Made by a program: the position numbers and the translations under genes. DNA of 64,000 nucleotides, from assembly GCA_964448675.1 (NCBI GenBank), contig CAYUZU010000020.1, positions 1 through 64,000 on the forward strand, given 5' to 3'. Shown in pieces: positions 16,823-25,874 of this stretch. Source of the stretch: CAYUZU01 sp964448675. Its GTDB lineage: Bacteria; Planctomycetota; Phycisphaerae; UBA1845; Fen-1342. Within the stretch, counting starts at the first letter, position 1. Every line of letters begins with the position of its first letter. Under the pieces are notes generated by a model. That model was not told the origin of the DNA. It saw only the letters and a list, made by a program, of their open reading frames with translations, and made no database searches.

Positions 16823-19800
16823 GTGGCCCGCAAGCAAGGTACTGTGACAAAGGAAAACGAGACCGACGATCAGGCGTACCTCGACCAGCTCTTCGACCAG
16901 ATGGTAGAGCGGATCGAGGACGGCCGCGCCGTGGACGATGTCAGCCCCGATCCGGCGCACGAGCACCTGCGCGACCAGGTTGCCGAAATGGTGCGTCTGG
17001 CCTACAGCGTCGCCGCCGGTCGACCACCCCCCCTGCCGACGATCCCCGGCTACCGGATCCTGGGCGAGTTGGGCCGCGGCGGCATGGGCAGTGTCTACCT
17101 GGCGCAACAGGAGAAGCTGGGCGGGCGCTCCGTCGCGCTCAAGGTTCTGCCGTCCGGCGTGGCCCAATCGCCGCAAGCACGGGCCCGTTTTCGCTCGGAA
17201 GCCCTGGCCGTCGCGCGACTGCAGCATCCGCACATCGTGGCGGTACACGACATCGTCGAAGACCAAGGCGTTTGTGCCTACGCGATGGAGTGGATTGACG
17301 GACCGTCACTGGCCGCAGTGATCGACGCGTTGCGCGGGTTATCGCACGAGCCGACCGTCGCAGACTTCGCGGCCTCAATCGAGGCGACGGAAGCGCTGCG
17401 CGAGCGCAGCATCTGGAGCGTGCTGGCGCATATCGGGCTGGACGTGGCGGAGGCATTGGCCGCCGTGCACGGCGCAGGGCTGCTGCACCGCGATGTCAAG
17501 CCGTCCAATGTGCTGGTGCGCCACGACGGCGTGGCGCTGCTGTCGGACTTCGGTCTGGCGCGGGCATCAGACAGCGCCGGCATGACGCAAACCGGCGTGT
17601 TCGTCGGGACGACGGCCTATGCGGCGCCGGAGCAGCTACGCGGGGAAAGAGCGGCACTGGATGAACGGACCGACGTCTATGGGCTCGGCGCGACGCTCTA
17701 TCACGCCCTTGGCGGGCGCGCACCGGTTGGCAACGTGAGCCCGACGCAGATGCTGCGACACATTGAAGAGGGGCAGATCAAGCCGTTGCGCAAGGTGTGT
17801 CCGCGCGCGCCTGCGGAGCTGGCGACGATCGTCGGCAAGGCGATGGCGCCCGAGCCCGAACGGCGCTACGCCACCGCCGCGGCGCTGGCAAGTGATCTGC
17901 GGGCATGGCTGGCGGGGGAGCCGATCAGTGCGCGGCCGCCTTCGCTGGTTTACGTGCTGGGCAAGCGGCTGCGCCGGCACCGCTTGTCCGTGCTGCTGGC
18001 GACCGTTCTGGCGGCGCTGGCGCTGGTCGCGGCGGGGCAGGCGGTCTGGGAGCGCCTCGCGACCCAACGCGCGCGATTCGAGCCGCAAGCGCACGGTGAG
18101 CATGTAACGTGCGTTGATATCGCGGTCCTTGGCGACAACGTCCCGACGAGCCTGCCTGCGGACAAGATCCTCTGGGTGAATGAACTGCGTGGTCCGCGCG
18201 GACCATCCGGCGCGATGACGTTCGGGGGCGGCCTGGGGATTGGTTTCGCTGCGGGACAACGCGAAGGGGCACTGCGGCTCGAGGCGGGACAGAAGCTGAA
18301 CGTGCTCGGAGAACTCCAGGTTGGATGCAACGCCGCCGGAACGCTCCGGCTGCAGGACGGTGCGGTGGCCGCCTGTGCGCGCGCGGTTGTTGCAGCAGAA
18401 GCGGGATCGTGGGGCCGCGTGCGGGTTGGCGGCGGCGGGTCGAGGTGGCACGTCGGCGGCACGCTGGTGGTTGGCGCGCGGGGGCCTGGCACGATGGAGA
18501 TCGGCCCCGCGGCCGCGCTAAGCGCAGCGGAAATCCGGCTTGGTTTGTCGGGGTACGGCGAAGGGATCATTGCCGGGCCGAAGGCGACGGTTGCCGCGCG
18601 ACGGATCACGGTGGGGCAGACGCACGACGCGTACTGGGAAATGCGGGGTGGCGCGACTGCTGCCAGCGACCACGGTGACCTGGGACGCGATAGAAGTGGC
18701 ACAGGGCGAGCCGTGCTGCGCGGCGACGAAACGTCGTGGCGGGTGGACAACGACCTGCTCGTGGGGTCGCGCGGCGCAGGATTCCTGCAACTTCGTGAGG
18801 GTGCCGAAGTTTCGGCGCACAACCTGATTGTCGCCCACCACGATACCGCGAGCGGCGAGTTGAACGTCTCCGGTGTGGCGACGCGCATCGCGTGCTCGCG
18901 CACGTTGCAGGTCGGCCGCTCCGGTCAGGCGAAGCTCGACGTGTCGTCCGGCCACCTGGACACCGACAATACCTACCTCGGTTTCCACGACGGCTCCAAG
19001 GGCGAGGGGACGCTGCGCGGGCCCAACACGGTGCTGGATGTTGCGGAGTGCCTTGCCATTTGTGGTAGAGATGCGACCGGCGCGCTGGCGATCCTGGACG
19101 GGGCACGCGTCACGACGGTCTGGGGTGAGATGGCGGTGAGGCGGGGTGGTGCGGGGCGGCTGACGATCCACGGCGCGGGATCGCGCTGCACCTGTCGGGT
19201 GGCGCTGCACGCCGGCGCGCGGCCGTTCAGTGACGGCGGCGTGGCCGAAATCAGTATTGACGATGGTGGCACGCTGCTCGTGCTGGGTGATCTGCTGCTG
19301 GGGCCGCGCAGCGTGCTGCAACTTGCTGCCGGCACGGTCGCGGTGAGCCGGCTCACACTTCGCGAAGGCAGCACGACGATGTTCATGGGCGGGACGGCCG
19401 CGTTGCGCCAGGTGCAGGGTGATCTTGTTCTCGCGGGCGGCACGTTGTGCACAGCCTGTGCCCCGGAAACGCTCGACATCGATGGTGATCTGCAGATCAG
19501 CGCGGGGGCGCTGCGACTCCAGGTGGCCGGCGCAGCGGCTGGGGCGTTCGATCGGGTGCGCGTGACTGGCGCGGCAGCACTCGGTGGAACACTCGAGGTC
19601 GAACTCGTCGGTGGCTTTGCGCCGCGGGTGGATGAGCGGCTGGTTATCTTGCGGGCAGCGGAAGTGTCGGGGCGTTTTGACGGGGGTGGGCCGCGGTTGC
19701 CGTTGCGCGGGGGCGGTTCATGTGAGGTCGTCTATGGCGCGGACACCGTCACGCTGACCCGTTTCGCCGGTCCCTTCGGTTCGCATCCGACCGATGACCC

Positions 19801-20341
19801 AACCACGGATTGCCTCGTGCCGCGGTACGCACTGCCCGCGGTCGGCCCGTTCGCAGCACGCCTGCGCGAGAACACCGCCGGCGCGCCGGACCATGTCTTC
19901 CTGGGGCCGCCGGACGGGATCTGCCACGGCCTGGGGACGAGTGTGCTGGAGTATGACCTGGCGCCGCAGCGCCTGCGCGATGGCCCCGGGCCGGACCTGT
20001 CCGTCTACGAAGGCGTGGGCGGCGGGGCCGAGTTTGAGCGGCTGAACGTGCAGGTGAGTGCCGACGGCATTGACTACGTGAGTATCCTCGGTTCCCAAGC
20101 CCCGCTCGTACGCATTGAGGGCGACGACGTATGCACGGTTCATTTTGGTCGCTCGTACGACCTCGCGGGCAGTGGCCTCCGTAGCGTTCGTTACGTGCGA
20201 CTCCTTGGGCGCAATAGCGACACGGGTGATCGCCAGTCGGGCTTCGACATCGATGCCGTCGGCCTGATTCACTACACGTCGCCGGATACAGCGGCCGACG
20301 ACTCGCGCGCGCTGGACGGGCGCGAAGCGGGGCCACCGTAG
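16823..20341 (+). CDS. Membrane Ser/Thr protein kinase with beta-helix-like ectodomain
   Basis: 1172 residues in three parts. An N-terminal kinase (about residues 75-365) has the glycine loop LGELGRGGMGSVYLAQ, VALKVLP (lysine), LLHRDVKPSNVLV, SDFGLA, and GTTAYAAPEQL. One membrane segment, SVLLATVLAALALVAAGQAV, lies at about 388-408. The outside part (about 490-890) is a long run of short repeats such as GTLVVGARGPGTMEIG, NDLLVGSRGAGFLQLREG and RTLQVGRSGQAKLDVSSG, like autotransporter passenger strand repeats predicted to form a beta-helix, followed by a C-terminal domain (about 985-1150). It probably senses an outside cue and phosphorylates partners tied to the adjacent ECF sigma factor. GTG 16844 is a possible alternative start. 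The ligand is unknown. Confidence 0.88.
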   Translation: MARKQGTVTKENETDDQAYLDQLFDQMVERIEDGRAVDDVSPDPAHEHLRDQVAEMVRLAYSVAAGRPPPLPTIPGYRILGELGRGGMGSVYLAQQEKLGGRSVALKVLPSGVAQSPQARARFRSEALAVARLQHPHIVAVHDIVEDQGVCAYAMEWIDGPSLAAVIDALRGLSHEPTVADFAASIEATEALRERSIWSVLAHIGLDVAEALAAVHGAGLLHRDVKPSNVLVRHDGVALLSDFGLARASDSAGMTQTGVFVGTTAYAAPEQLRGERAALDERTDVYGLGATLYHALGGRAPVGNVSPTQMLRHIEEGQIKPLRKVCPRAPAELATIVGKAMAPEPERRYATAAALASDLRAWLAGEPISARPPSLVYVLGKRLRRHRLSVLLATVLAALALVAAGQAVWERLATQRARFEPQAHGEHVTCVDIAVLGDNVPTSLPADKILWVNELRGPRGPSGAMTFGGGLGIGFAAGQREGALRLEAGQKLNVLGELQVGCNAAGTLRLQDGAVAACARAVVAAEAGSWGRVRVGGGGSRWHVGGTLVVGARGPGTMEIGPAAALSAAEIRLGLSGYGEGIIAGPKATVAARRITVGQTHDAYWEMRGGATAASDHGDLGRDRSGTGRAVLRGDETSWRVDNDLLVGSRGAGFLQLREGAEVSAHNLIVAHHDTASGELNVSGVATRIACSRTLQVGRSGQAKLDVSSGHLDTDNTYLGFHDGSKGEGTLRGPNTVLDVAECLAICGRDATGALAILDGARVTTVWGEMAVRRGGAGRLTIHGAGSRCTCRVALHAGARPFSDGGVAEISIDDGGTLLVLGDLLLGPRSVLQLAAGTVAVSRLTLREGSTTMFMGGTAALRQVQGDLVLAGGTLCTACAPETLDIDGDLQISAGALRLQVAGAAAGAFDRVRVTGAAALGGTLEVELVGGFAPRVDERLVILRAAEVSGRFDGGGPRLPLRGGGSCEVVYGADTVTLTRFAGPFGSHPTDDPTTDCLVPRYALPAVGPFAARLRENTAGAPDHVFLGPPDGICHGLGTSVLEYDLAPQRLRDGPGPDLSVYEGVGGGAEFERLNVQVSADGIDYVSILGSQAPLVRIEGDDVCTVHFGRSYDLAGSGLRSVRYVRLLGRNSDTGDRQSGFDIDAVGLIHYTSPDTAADDSRALDGREAGPP

Positions 20342-20368
20342 GGTCTTCACGCGGGGGGGACCTTTTTT
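20342..20368 (+). terminator. Weak terminator-like element after the kinase gene
   Basis: GGTC (20342-20345) can pair with GACC (20359-20362), a stem of only 4 base pairs, followed by six T bases. Position directly after the kinase stop supports it; the short stem does not. Confidence 0.3.
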
Positions 20369-20680
20369 CCGATTATTGCGACGCTTCTGGGGCAGTTTCC
20401 CTCTCAACACGGTATGGGACACGTGCGCTGGCGACGCCAGCGGCCTTGCGGGTCGCTGCACGCTGCCGGCTGTCGGGAGCGCGAGAGTGAGGGCAAGAGG
20501 GAGGGGCTGCGGCCTACGCTGGACGGCGTCGCGGAGACGTCGCCCGGCGGCCGCAGCCGAGACGATCGCCCTGCTCACCCGGATTCTGAGCGGCAACCGC
20601 GTCAACTCCACGGGCCGCAACACTCGTAACTTGGGCCTACTGAGACATTTACTACACCCTGAACGAAACGAGGTGCAACG
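20342..20680 (+). other. 339-base gap before the secreted repeat protein
   Basis: No gene seen. It begins with a weak terminator-like element and a T-rich segment, and ends with GAGGTG, a ribosome site before ATG 20681. The segment CCTTTTTTCC ... GCGACGCTTC (about 20361-20392) resembles one upstream of the gene at 35438 (see findings). Confidence 0.4.
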
Positions 20681-23600
20681 ATGAGAACGCGCGCGCTTAT
20701 GACGATCGGCCTGCTCCTGCTCGGCGGCGCAGCCGTGGGCTGGGGCCAGGACGTCACACCGACGTCGATTACGTACCAGGGGCAGTTGCTGAGCAACGGC
20801 CAGCCGGCGCCGGACGGCACCTACGACATGACCTTCACGCTGTGGGACGCCGAAGAGGGCGGCAACCTGCTCGGCACGGTAACCGACCCGAATGTGCAGG
20901 TGACCGGCAGCGTCTTCACGGTGTGGCTCGACTTCGGGTTCGCGCCGTTCACGGGCGCGCAGTGCTGGATCGAGGTCACGGTCGGGCTGACGCCCCTTAC
21001 GCCGCGGCAGCCGATCACGCCGGCGCCACTATCGCTGAAAGCGCACGGGCTGGTGGTGCCGGTCTCGGTGAGCGGTGACGAAAACCCGCTGGTCACCGTG
21101 ACGGGGACCGCTGAGGGCGGCCACGTGATGGAAGTTCACGCGGATCCAGGTGCCGGCGTGAGTGCGACCGCGTTCCGTGCTTACTACATTCCCGGCGGCA
21201 ACCACGTAAAACTGGCCATGCCCGCCGCGGCAGCCTATGCACGAGCGGCCACGGGCATCGCCGTCATGGCTGAACAGACCGCTCATGGAACCGCCGGCTA
21301 CCTGGGCACGACGGCCTACGGCGTGCATGGCGTAGCGCCCGACCCGAACTACTGGGCGGGGTACTTCGAGGGGCGCGGCTACTTCAGCGACGCGGTCGGC
21401 ATCGGGACGGACACGCCGGAGGACGCGTCGCTCCACGTTGTGTCCAATGGACAACGGGCAATCCGCGCTCAGATTACGGATGGCATGTATTGCGTGTCCG
21501 GCGAGGCCTCCGGCACGACGGCAATCGCGATCTCCGGCTATCACCATGGCGGTGGTGTCGGTGTCAAGGGCCAGAGTGGGTCGGGCGTTGGCGTCTACGG
21601 CATCTCCCAGGGCGACGAGGGCGTTTTGGGGTTCAATCTGTCCGCGAACACGTTGGCCTATCTCGCCGGCACGGACTACGCGGTGTATGGCGAACACCCG
21701 GGCGGCGGTTTCGCGGGGTACTTCGACGGCAACGTATACGCCAGCGGCAACGTCGGCATCGGCACGAGCAACCCCGCCAGGCATCTCGAGATCAGTGCCG
21801 ATCGGCCCATCGCCCGACTGTCGAGCGAGACCCACCAATACGGCCCGGTGATCGAGTTGCAGAACATGGGCATCGGACACACCAATCTCGGCGGCCTGAA
21901 TTTCCTGGACCACGTCGGTTCTGCCCGGGCGCAGGTCATTGGGCAGACCGAATCGCTTGTGTTCCAGACGATCGCATCCGGCTCGGCGCAAACGCGGCTC
22001 ATGCTGGACGCCGATGGACACGTCGGCATTGGGATGCTCGCCCCCACGGAAGCCCTGACCGTCGCCGGCACGATCGAGTCCACGACCGGCGGTTTCAAGC
22101 TGCCGGACGGCACGATCGTCGACGACGCCTCGGACCTGGGGGGTGGCGGTACGTCGCTGTGGAGTCTGAACGGCAGTGACATCTACTACGATGCGGGGAG
22201 GGTGGGCATTGGCGCGGACGACCCGAACAGCTTGCTGCACCTTGCTTCGCTCGGAAGCGCAGAACTGACCCTGGAGGCAGACACGAACAACGGTGGCGGT
22301 GAGGACCAGAACGCGGGCATCGCCTTCAGCCAGGACGGTGGTCTGGTCACTGGTCGTCTCGGCTACAACCACGATGGCGAAGACAACGCGCTGGCGCTGA
22401 TGAACTACGCCAACTACCCGCTGCTACTCGGTGCGAACAGCACAGAGTACCTGCGCGTCACGAGCGATGGCAAGGTCGGTATCGGGACCAGCAGCCCCAC
22501 CGACGAGTTCGATGTCGCCGGCAAGGTGAAATGCGAGGAGCTCCAGGTCACGGCTGGCGCGACGGCGGGTTACGTGTTGACGGCCGACGGGGATGGGAAT
22601 GCGGTCTGGGCGCCGGGCGGTGCTGGCGGCACGTCGCTGTGGAGTCAGAGTGGCAGTGACATCTACTATGACGCGGGCAACGTGGGCATGGGCACCAGCT
22701 CACCGCAAGAGACACTCGATGTCGTTGGCAATATGCGGGCGTCCAGCTCTCAGCCCAGCCTGATTCTCCACGACACCAACGCGGGCGGTTCCAAGCCGGT
22801 CATACGGTTTGAAAACAGTGACCGGTTGGTGCTTCAGGGCGAGGACGATGGCGAGGAGAAACTCGGCATCTATTCAACATTCCACTACGACCGGATCAAC
22901 GACGCTTCGCTCCAGGTCTACGGTAGATCCTCCGGAACGTGGGGGAACTACATCGAGCTGACACACGACGGCACGGACGGCTATGTCAGCACCGATACCG
23001 GCCACCTGGTCCTGGACCCGATGGGGAATGTCGGCGTTGGAACTACCGATCCCCAAGCGACGCTCGATGTGGCCGGCAGTGTGCGCTGCTCCAGCGACAG
23101 CCATGGGGGGAGTACCTTATCCGCAACCGTGAACCCTGCCACTCCTTTAATTGACTCGACCTACGCCGTATATGGCGAGACCACCGGCAGCGGCGGGTAC
23201 ACCTCGTGCGGTGTCTACGGCACGGCCACCGCCACGAGTGGCAGCGCATTCGGTATTGGCGGAACGAATCATACGCCGAACGGCGCAGCGGTTCTCGCGG
23301 TCGACTACTCGACAGGCAACTGGGCACGTCTCGGCACGGCGTCTTACGGCGCGCGGGCGCAGCACGAGGTGACGGACAATTACACCGAGCTCGGGCGCTC
23401 GGACTGTGGTGCGCGGGCAAAGCACGTGGCGACGGGCAATTACGCCGACCTCGGGCGCTCGGACTGCGGTGCCTACATTTACGGCCCTGACAACAACGGG
23501 ACCAATGCTGCGCTGAAGATCATCACCTCGTCACCCTCGCAGACCATGCTCATCGACGGCAACGAGATTGACGTAGTCGGCGGTGGTGGCCTGGCGCTTA

Positions 23601-24079
23601 ACGTCAACGCGGGCGGCGATGTACTGGTCCCCGTGCTCGAAATCACCGGCGGCTCCGACCTGGCCGAGCCATTCGACGTGTCACCCTGTGATAACGGTGC
23701 GGTTGCTCCGGGGATGGTCGTGGTGATTAACCCCGCGGCGCCGGGCCAGCTTACCGTCGCCGACATGGCGTATGATCCCAAGGTCGCCGGCATTGTCAGC
23801 GGAGCCAACGGCCTCAAACCCGGCATGGTGATGAAGTCCGAAGGCCAGCCCCACGTCGACGGTGAGCATCCGGTCGCGCTCACCGGGCGCGTGTGGTGCT
23901 GGTGCGACGCGACGTACGGCGCGATCCGGCCCGGCGATCGGCTGACGACCTCGGCCACGCCCGGCCACGCGATGAAGGTCAGCGACACCACGCGCGCCCC
24001 CGGCGCGGTCGTCGGCAAGGCCATGACCGAACTGCCGGAGGGCTGCGGCCTGGTGCTGGTGCTGGTGCAGCCGCAATAG
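20681..24079 (+). CDS. Large secreted protein with tail-fibre-like repeats
   Basis: 1132 residues. A signal peptide (MRTRALMTIGLLLLGGAAVGWG) is followed by ITYQGQLLSNGQPAPDGTYD and a beta-rich domain. The middle has repeats of the GIGT(S/N)xP type (VGIGTSNPARHLEIS, VGIGTSSPTDEFDVAGKV, VGVGTTDPQATLDVAGSV) and a duplicated block at GTSLWSLNGSDIYYDAG and GTSLWSQSGSDIYYDAG. These are typical of phage tail-fibre-like and surface proteins. The C-terminal 140 residues (from DLAEPFDVSPCDNGAVAPGM) form a compact conserved-looking domain. It probably acts at the cell surface or as an appendage; no enzyme motif was found. It follows the sigma/kinase pair on the same strand. Confidence 0.7.
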   Translation: MRTRALMTIGLLLLGGAAVGWGQDVTPTSITYQGQLLSNGQPAPDGTYDMTFTLWDAEEGGNLLGTVTDPNVQVTGSVFTVWLDFGFAPFTGAQCWIEVTVGLTPLTPRQPITPAPLSLKAHGLVVPVSVSGDENPLVTVTGTAEGGHVMEVHADPGAGVSATAFRAYYIPGGNHVKLAMPAAAAYARAATGIAVMAEQTAHGTAGYLGTTAYGVHGVAPDPNYWAGYFEGRGYFSDAVGIGTDTPEDASLHVVSNGQRAIRAQITDGMYCVSGEASGTTAIAISGYHHGGGVGVKGQSGSGVGVYGISQGDEGVLGFNLSANTLAYLAGTDYAVYGEHPGGGFAGYFDGNVYASGNVGIGTSNPARHLEISADRPIARLSSETHQYGPVIELQNMGIGHTNLGGLNFLDHVGSARAQVIGQTESLVFQTIASGSAQTRLMLDADGHVGIGMLAPTEALTVAGTIESTTGGFKLPDGTIVDDASDLGGGGTSLWSLNGSDIYYDAGRVGIGADDPNSLLHLASLGSAELTLEADTNNGGGEDQNAGIAFSQDGGLVTGRLGYNHDGEDNALALMNYANYPLLLGANSTEYLRVTSDGKVGIGTSSPTDEFDVAGKVKCEELQVTAGATAGYVLTADGDGNAVWAPGGAGGTSLWSQSGSDIYYDAGNVGMGTSSPQETLDVVGNMRASSSQPSLILHDTNAGGSKPVIRFENSDRLVLQGEDDGEEKLGIYSTFHYDRINDASLQVYGRSSGTWGNYIELTHDGTDGYVSTDTGHLVLDPMGNVGVGTTDPQATLDVAGSVRCSSDSHGGSTLSATVNPATPLIDSTYAVYGETTGSGGYTSCGVYGTATATSGSAFGIGGTNHTPNGAAVLAVDYSTGNWARLGTASYGARAQHEVTDNYTELGRSDCGARAKHVATGNYADLGRSDCGAYIYGPDNNGTNAALKIITSSPSQTMLIDGNEIDVVGGGGLALNVNAGGDVLVPVLEITGGSDLAEPFDVSPCDNGAVAPGMVVVINPAAPGQLTVADMAYDPKVAGIVSGANGLKPGMVMKSEGQPHVDGEHPVALTGRVWCWCDATYGAIRPGDRLTTSATPGHAMKVSDTTRAPGAVVGKAMTELPEGCGLVLVLVQPQ

Positions 24080-24125
24080 CGTGATGGGCCGGATGAACGA
24101 CTGGCCCGTACACAGGAAGCGACTC

Positions 24126-25784
24126 ATGAACAGTGCACATCACTCGAAGCTGTGCGCGGGACCGTTGGCGCACAAGATCGCTGTACCGCTCCTGCTCCTG
24201 GTGGCAAGCGTCGGTGTGACCCCACTCGTCGCGGACGACGCCGGCGCTGCACCGGCGCCAATCGTCGTGACGGGCACGTTCCTGGTCGTATGGGGCGATC
24301 CGTACGACCGATCGCAGCCGGCCCAGCAGCGGTGTTTCATCGACGATGGTGAGAAGTGTCGGGCGTTGGATATCGACGCGACCACGCTGGCTCGCGCCGG
24401 TGGTGCCTGGGCATTGAATCGCCAGACCGTGACCGTTCGAGGTCATGTGCCGGATGCGCGGGCGGCTATGCTCGCGGTCGATCAAATCGTCGCCGAAACC
24501 ACGGCCATCCCGCCCCCCGGGCAGCGGCCGGTGCTGGCCGAGCGTGTGTCCGGCTCGCAGCCGTTTGTCTGGATTCTGCTGCGGTTTGCAGATGTTGCCA
24601 GCACGCCCGAGGTGCCCTCCTGGTTCACCGCCCAGGCGCTGGGCCCGGCGCCGAGCCTGGACCACTTCTGGCGTGAGGTGTCGTTCGATCAGATTGACAT
24701 TGACGGCAGCCAGGTCTATGGCTGGTTCGATCTGCCGCACAACCGTTCGCACTACGTTTATGATGTCGATCCCGATGAGCCAGGTGACGAGCTCGACTTT
24801 GATCGGGCGCTGCACGACGCCGTCGCCGTCGCCGACGACCAAGTCTACTTCCCTCAATTCCAAGGCATCAACCTGGTCTTCAACGATGACCTGGATGGGC
24901 CGAGCTGGGGCGGTGTGCGATTGCTGTTCGCAGACTTCGTGCCGAAGATCTATGGTGTGACCTGGATGCCGCCATGGGGTTGGGGCACGCAGGCCGTGTT
25001 GGAACACGAGATGGGTCATGCCTTCGGCCTGCCGCACGCATCCGGGCCCTACGGGCAAGACTATGACTCGGAATGGGCGCTGATGAGCGACAGCGGTGGC
25101 ACCTGTGCTGTCACCGACCCGGAGTACGGGTGCCTGGGGCAACACACGATCGCGTACCACAAGGACATGCTCGACTGGATCCCGTCGCACGCCCGGTTCA
25201 CGGTGTCCGACGGCCCACAGGTGATTGGCCTGATAGTCTACAACCTCGCGTTGCCCGCGCCGAGCGGATACCGCCATATCGTGCGCATTCCGAAATGGTC
25301 CACCGACCCGTCGCACTTTTTCACGGTGGAGTTACGGCGATGGACTGGCTATGACGAGAATGTCCCCCGGAACGCGGTGCTCATACACGACGTCGACCCC
25401 GCGCGCGAGAACCATGCACACGTGGTCGACGCCGATGACGACGGCGATTGCAACGACGAGGGCGCCGTGTGGGAAACCGGCGAGTCTTTCTTCAACCCTG
25501 CCAACAACATCATCGTCACGGTCGAGTGGACGGACACGAACACCGCCGGACTGACCATAACGAACGCAGCACGCCCCACGGTCTACGTGGACAGCGACGC
25601 CAGCGGATCCCAGGACGGATCGTCCGGCGACCCCTGGGATACCCTCTGGGAGGGACATGGCGCCGTTGACCCGCACGGGACGGTGTACCTCGATTCGGGC
25701 TGGTACGCCGAGAATCTCCTGCTGCGCAAGCCGGCGGTGCTGCGTCGCTGGGGCTCTTCGGGCACGGTCGTCATCGGAGATTGA
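24126..25784 (+). CDS. Secreted zinc metalloprotease (metzincin-like)
   Basis: 552 residues with a signal peptide (HKIAVPLLLLVASVGVTPLVA). The active-site motif LEHEMGHAFGLPHASG (about residue 293) is HExxHxxGxxH, as in metzincins, followed by ALMSDSGG in the place of the Met-turn. ATG 24126 is preferred over the upstream in-frame GTG because AGGAAG lies 5-6 bases away and the signal peptide then starts correctly. The C-terminal 40 residues (GTVYLDSGWYAENLLLRKPA ... VVIGD) resemble one turn of a right-handed beta-helix and recur in the subtilisin-like neighbour. It should cleave extracellular protein; the substrate is unknown. Confidence 0.82.
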   Translation: MNSAHHSKLCAGPLAHKIAVPLLLLVASVGVTPLVADDAGAAPAPIVVTGTFLVVWGDPYDRSQPAQQRCFIDDGEKCRALDIDATTLARAGGAWALNRQTVTVRGHVPDARAAMLAVDQIVAETTAIPPPGQRPVLAERVSGSQPFVWILLRFADVASTPEVPSWFTAQALGPAPSLDHFWREVSFDQIDIDGSQVYGWFDLPHNRSHYVYDVDPDEPGDELDFDRALHDAVAVADDQVYFPQFQGINLVFNDDLDGPSWGGVRLLFADFVPKIYGVTWMPPWGWGTQAVLEHEMGHAFGLPHASGPYGQDYDSEWALMSDSGGTCAVTDPEYGCLGQHTIAYHKDMLDWIPSHARFTVSDGPQVIGLIVYNLALPAPSGYRHIVRIPKWSTDPSHFFTVELRRWTGYDENVPRNAVLIHDVDPARENHAHVVDADDDGDCNDEGAVWETGESFFNPANNIIVTVEWTDTNTAGLTITNAARPTVYVDSDASGSQDGSSGDPWDTLWEGHGAVDPHGTVYLDSGWYAENLLLRKPAVLRRWGSSGTVVIGD

Positions 25785-25874
25785 ATCAGCATGGTGCATC
25801 GCGATCAGGCCAATCCGGATCATGACAGCTCACGAACACACTCGCCGCCGAGCGCGGCAGGAGACATACACCAC

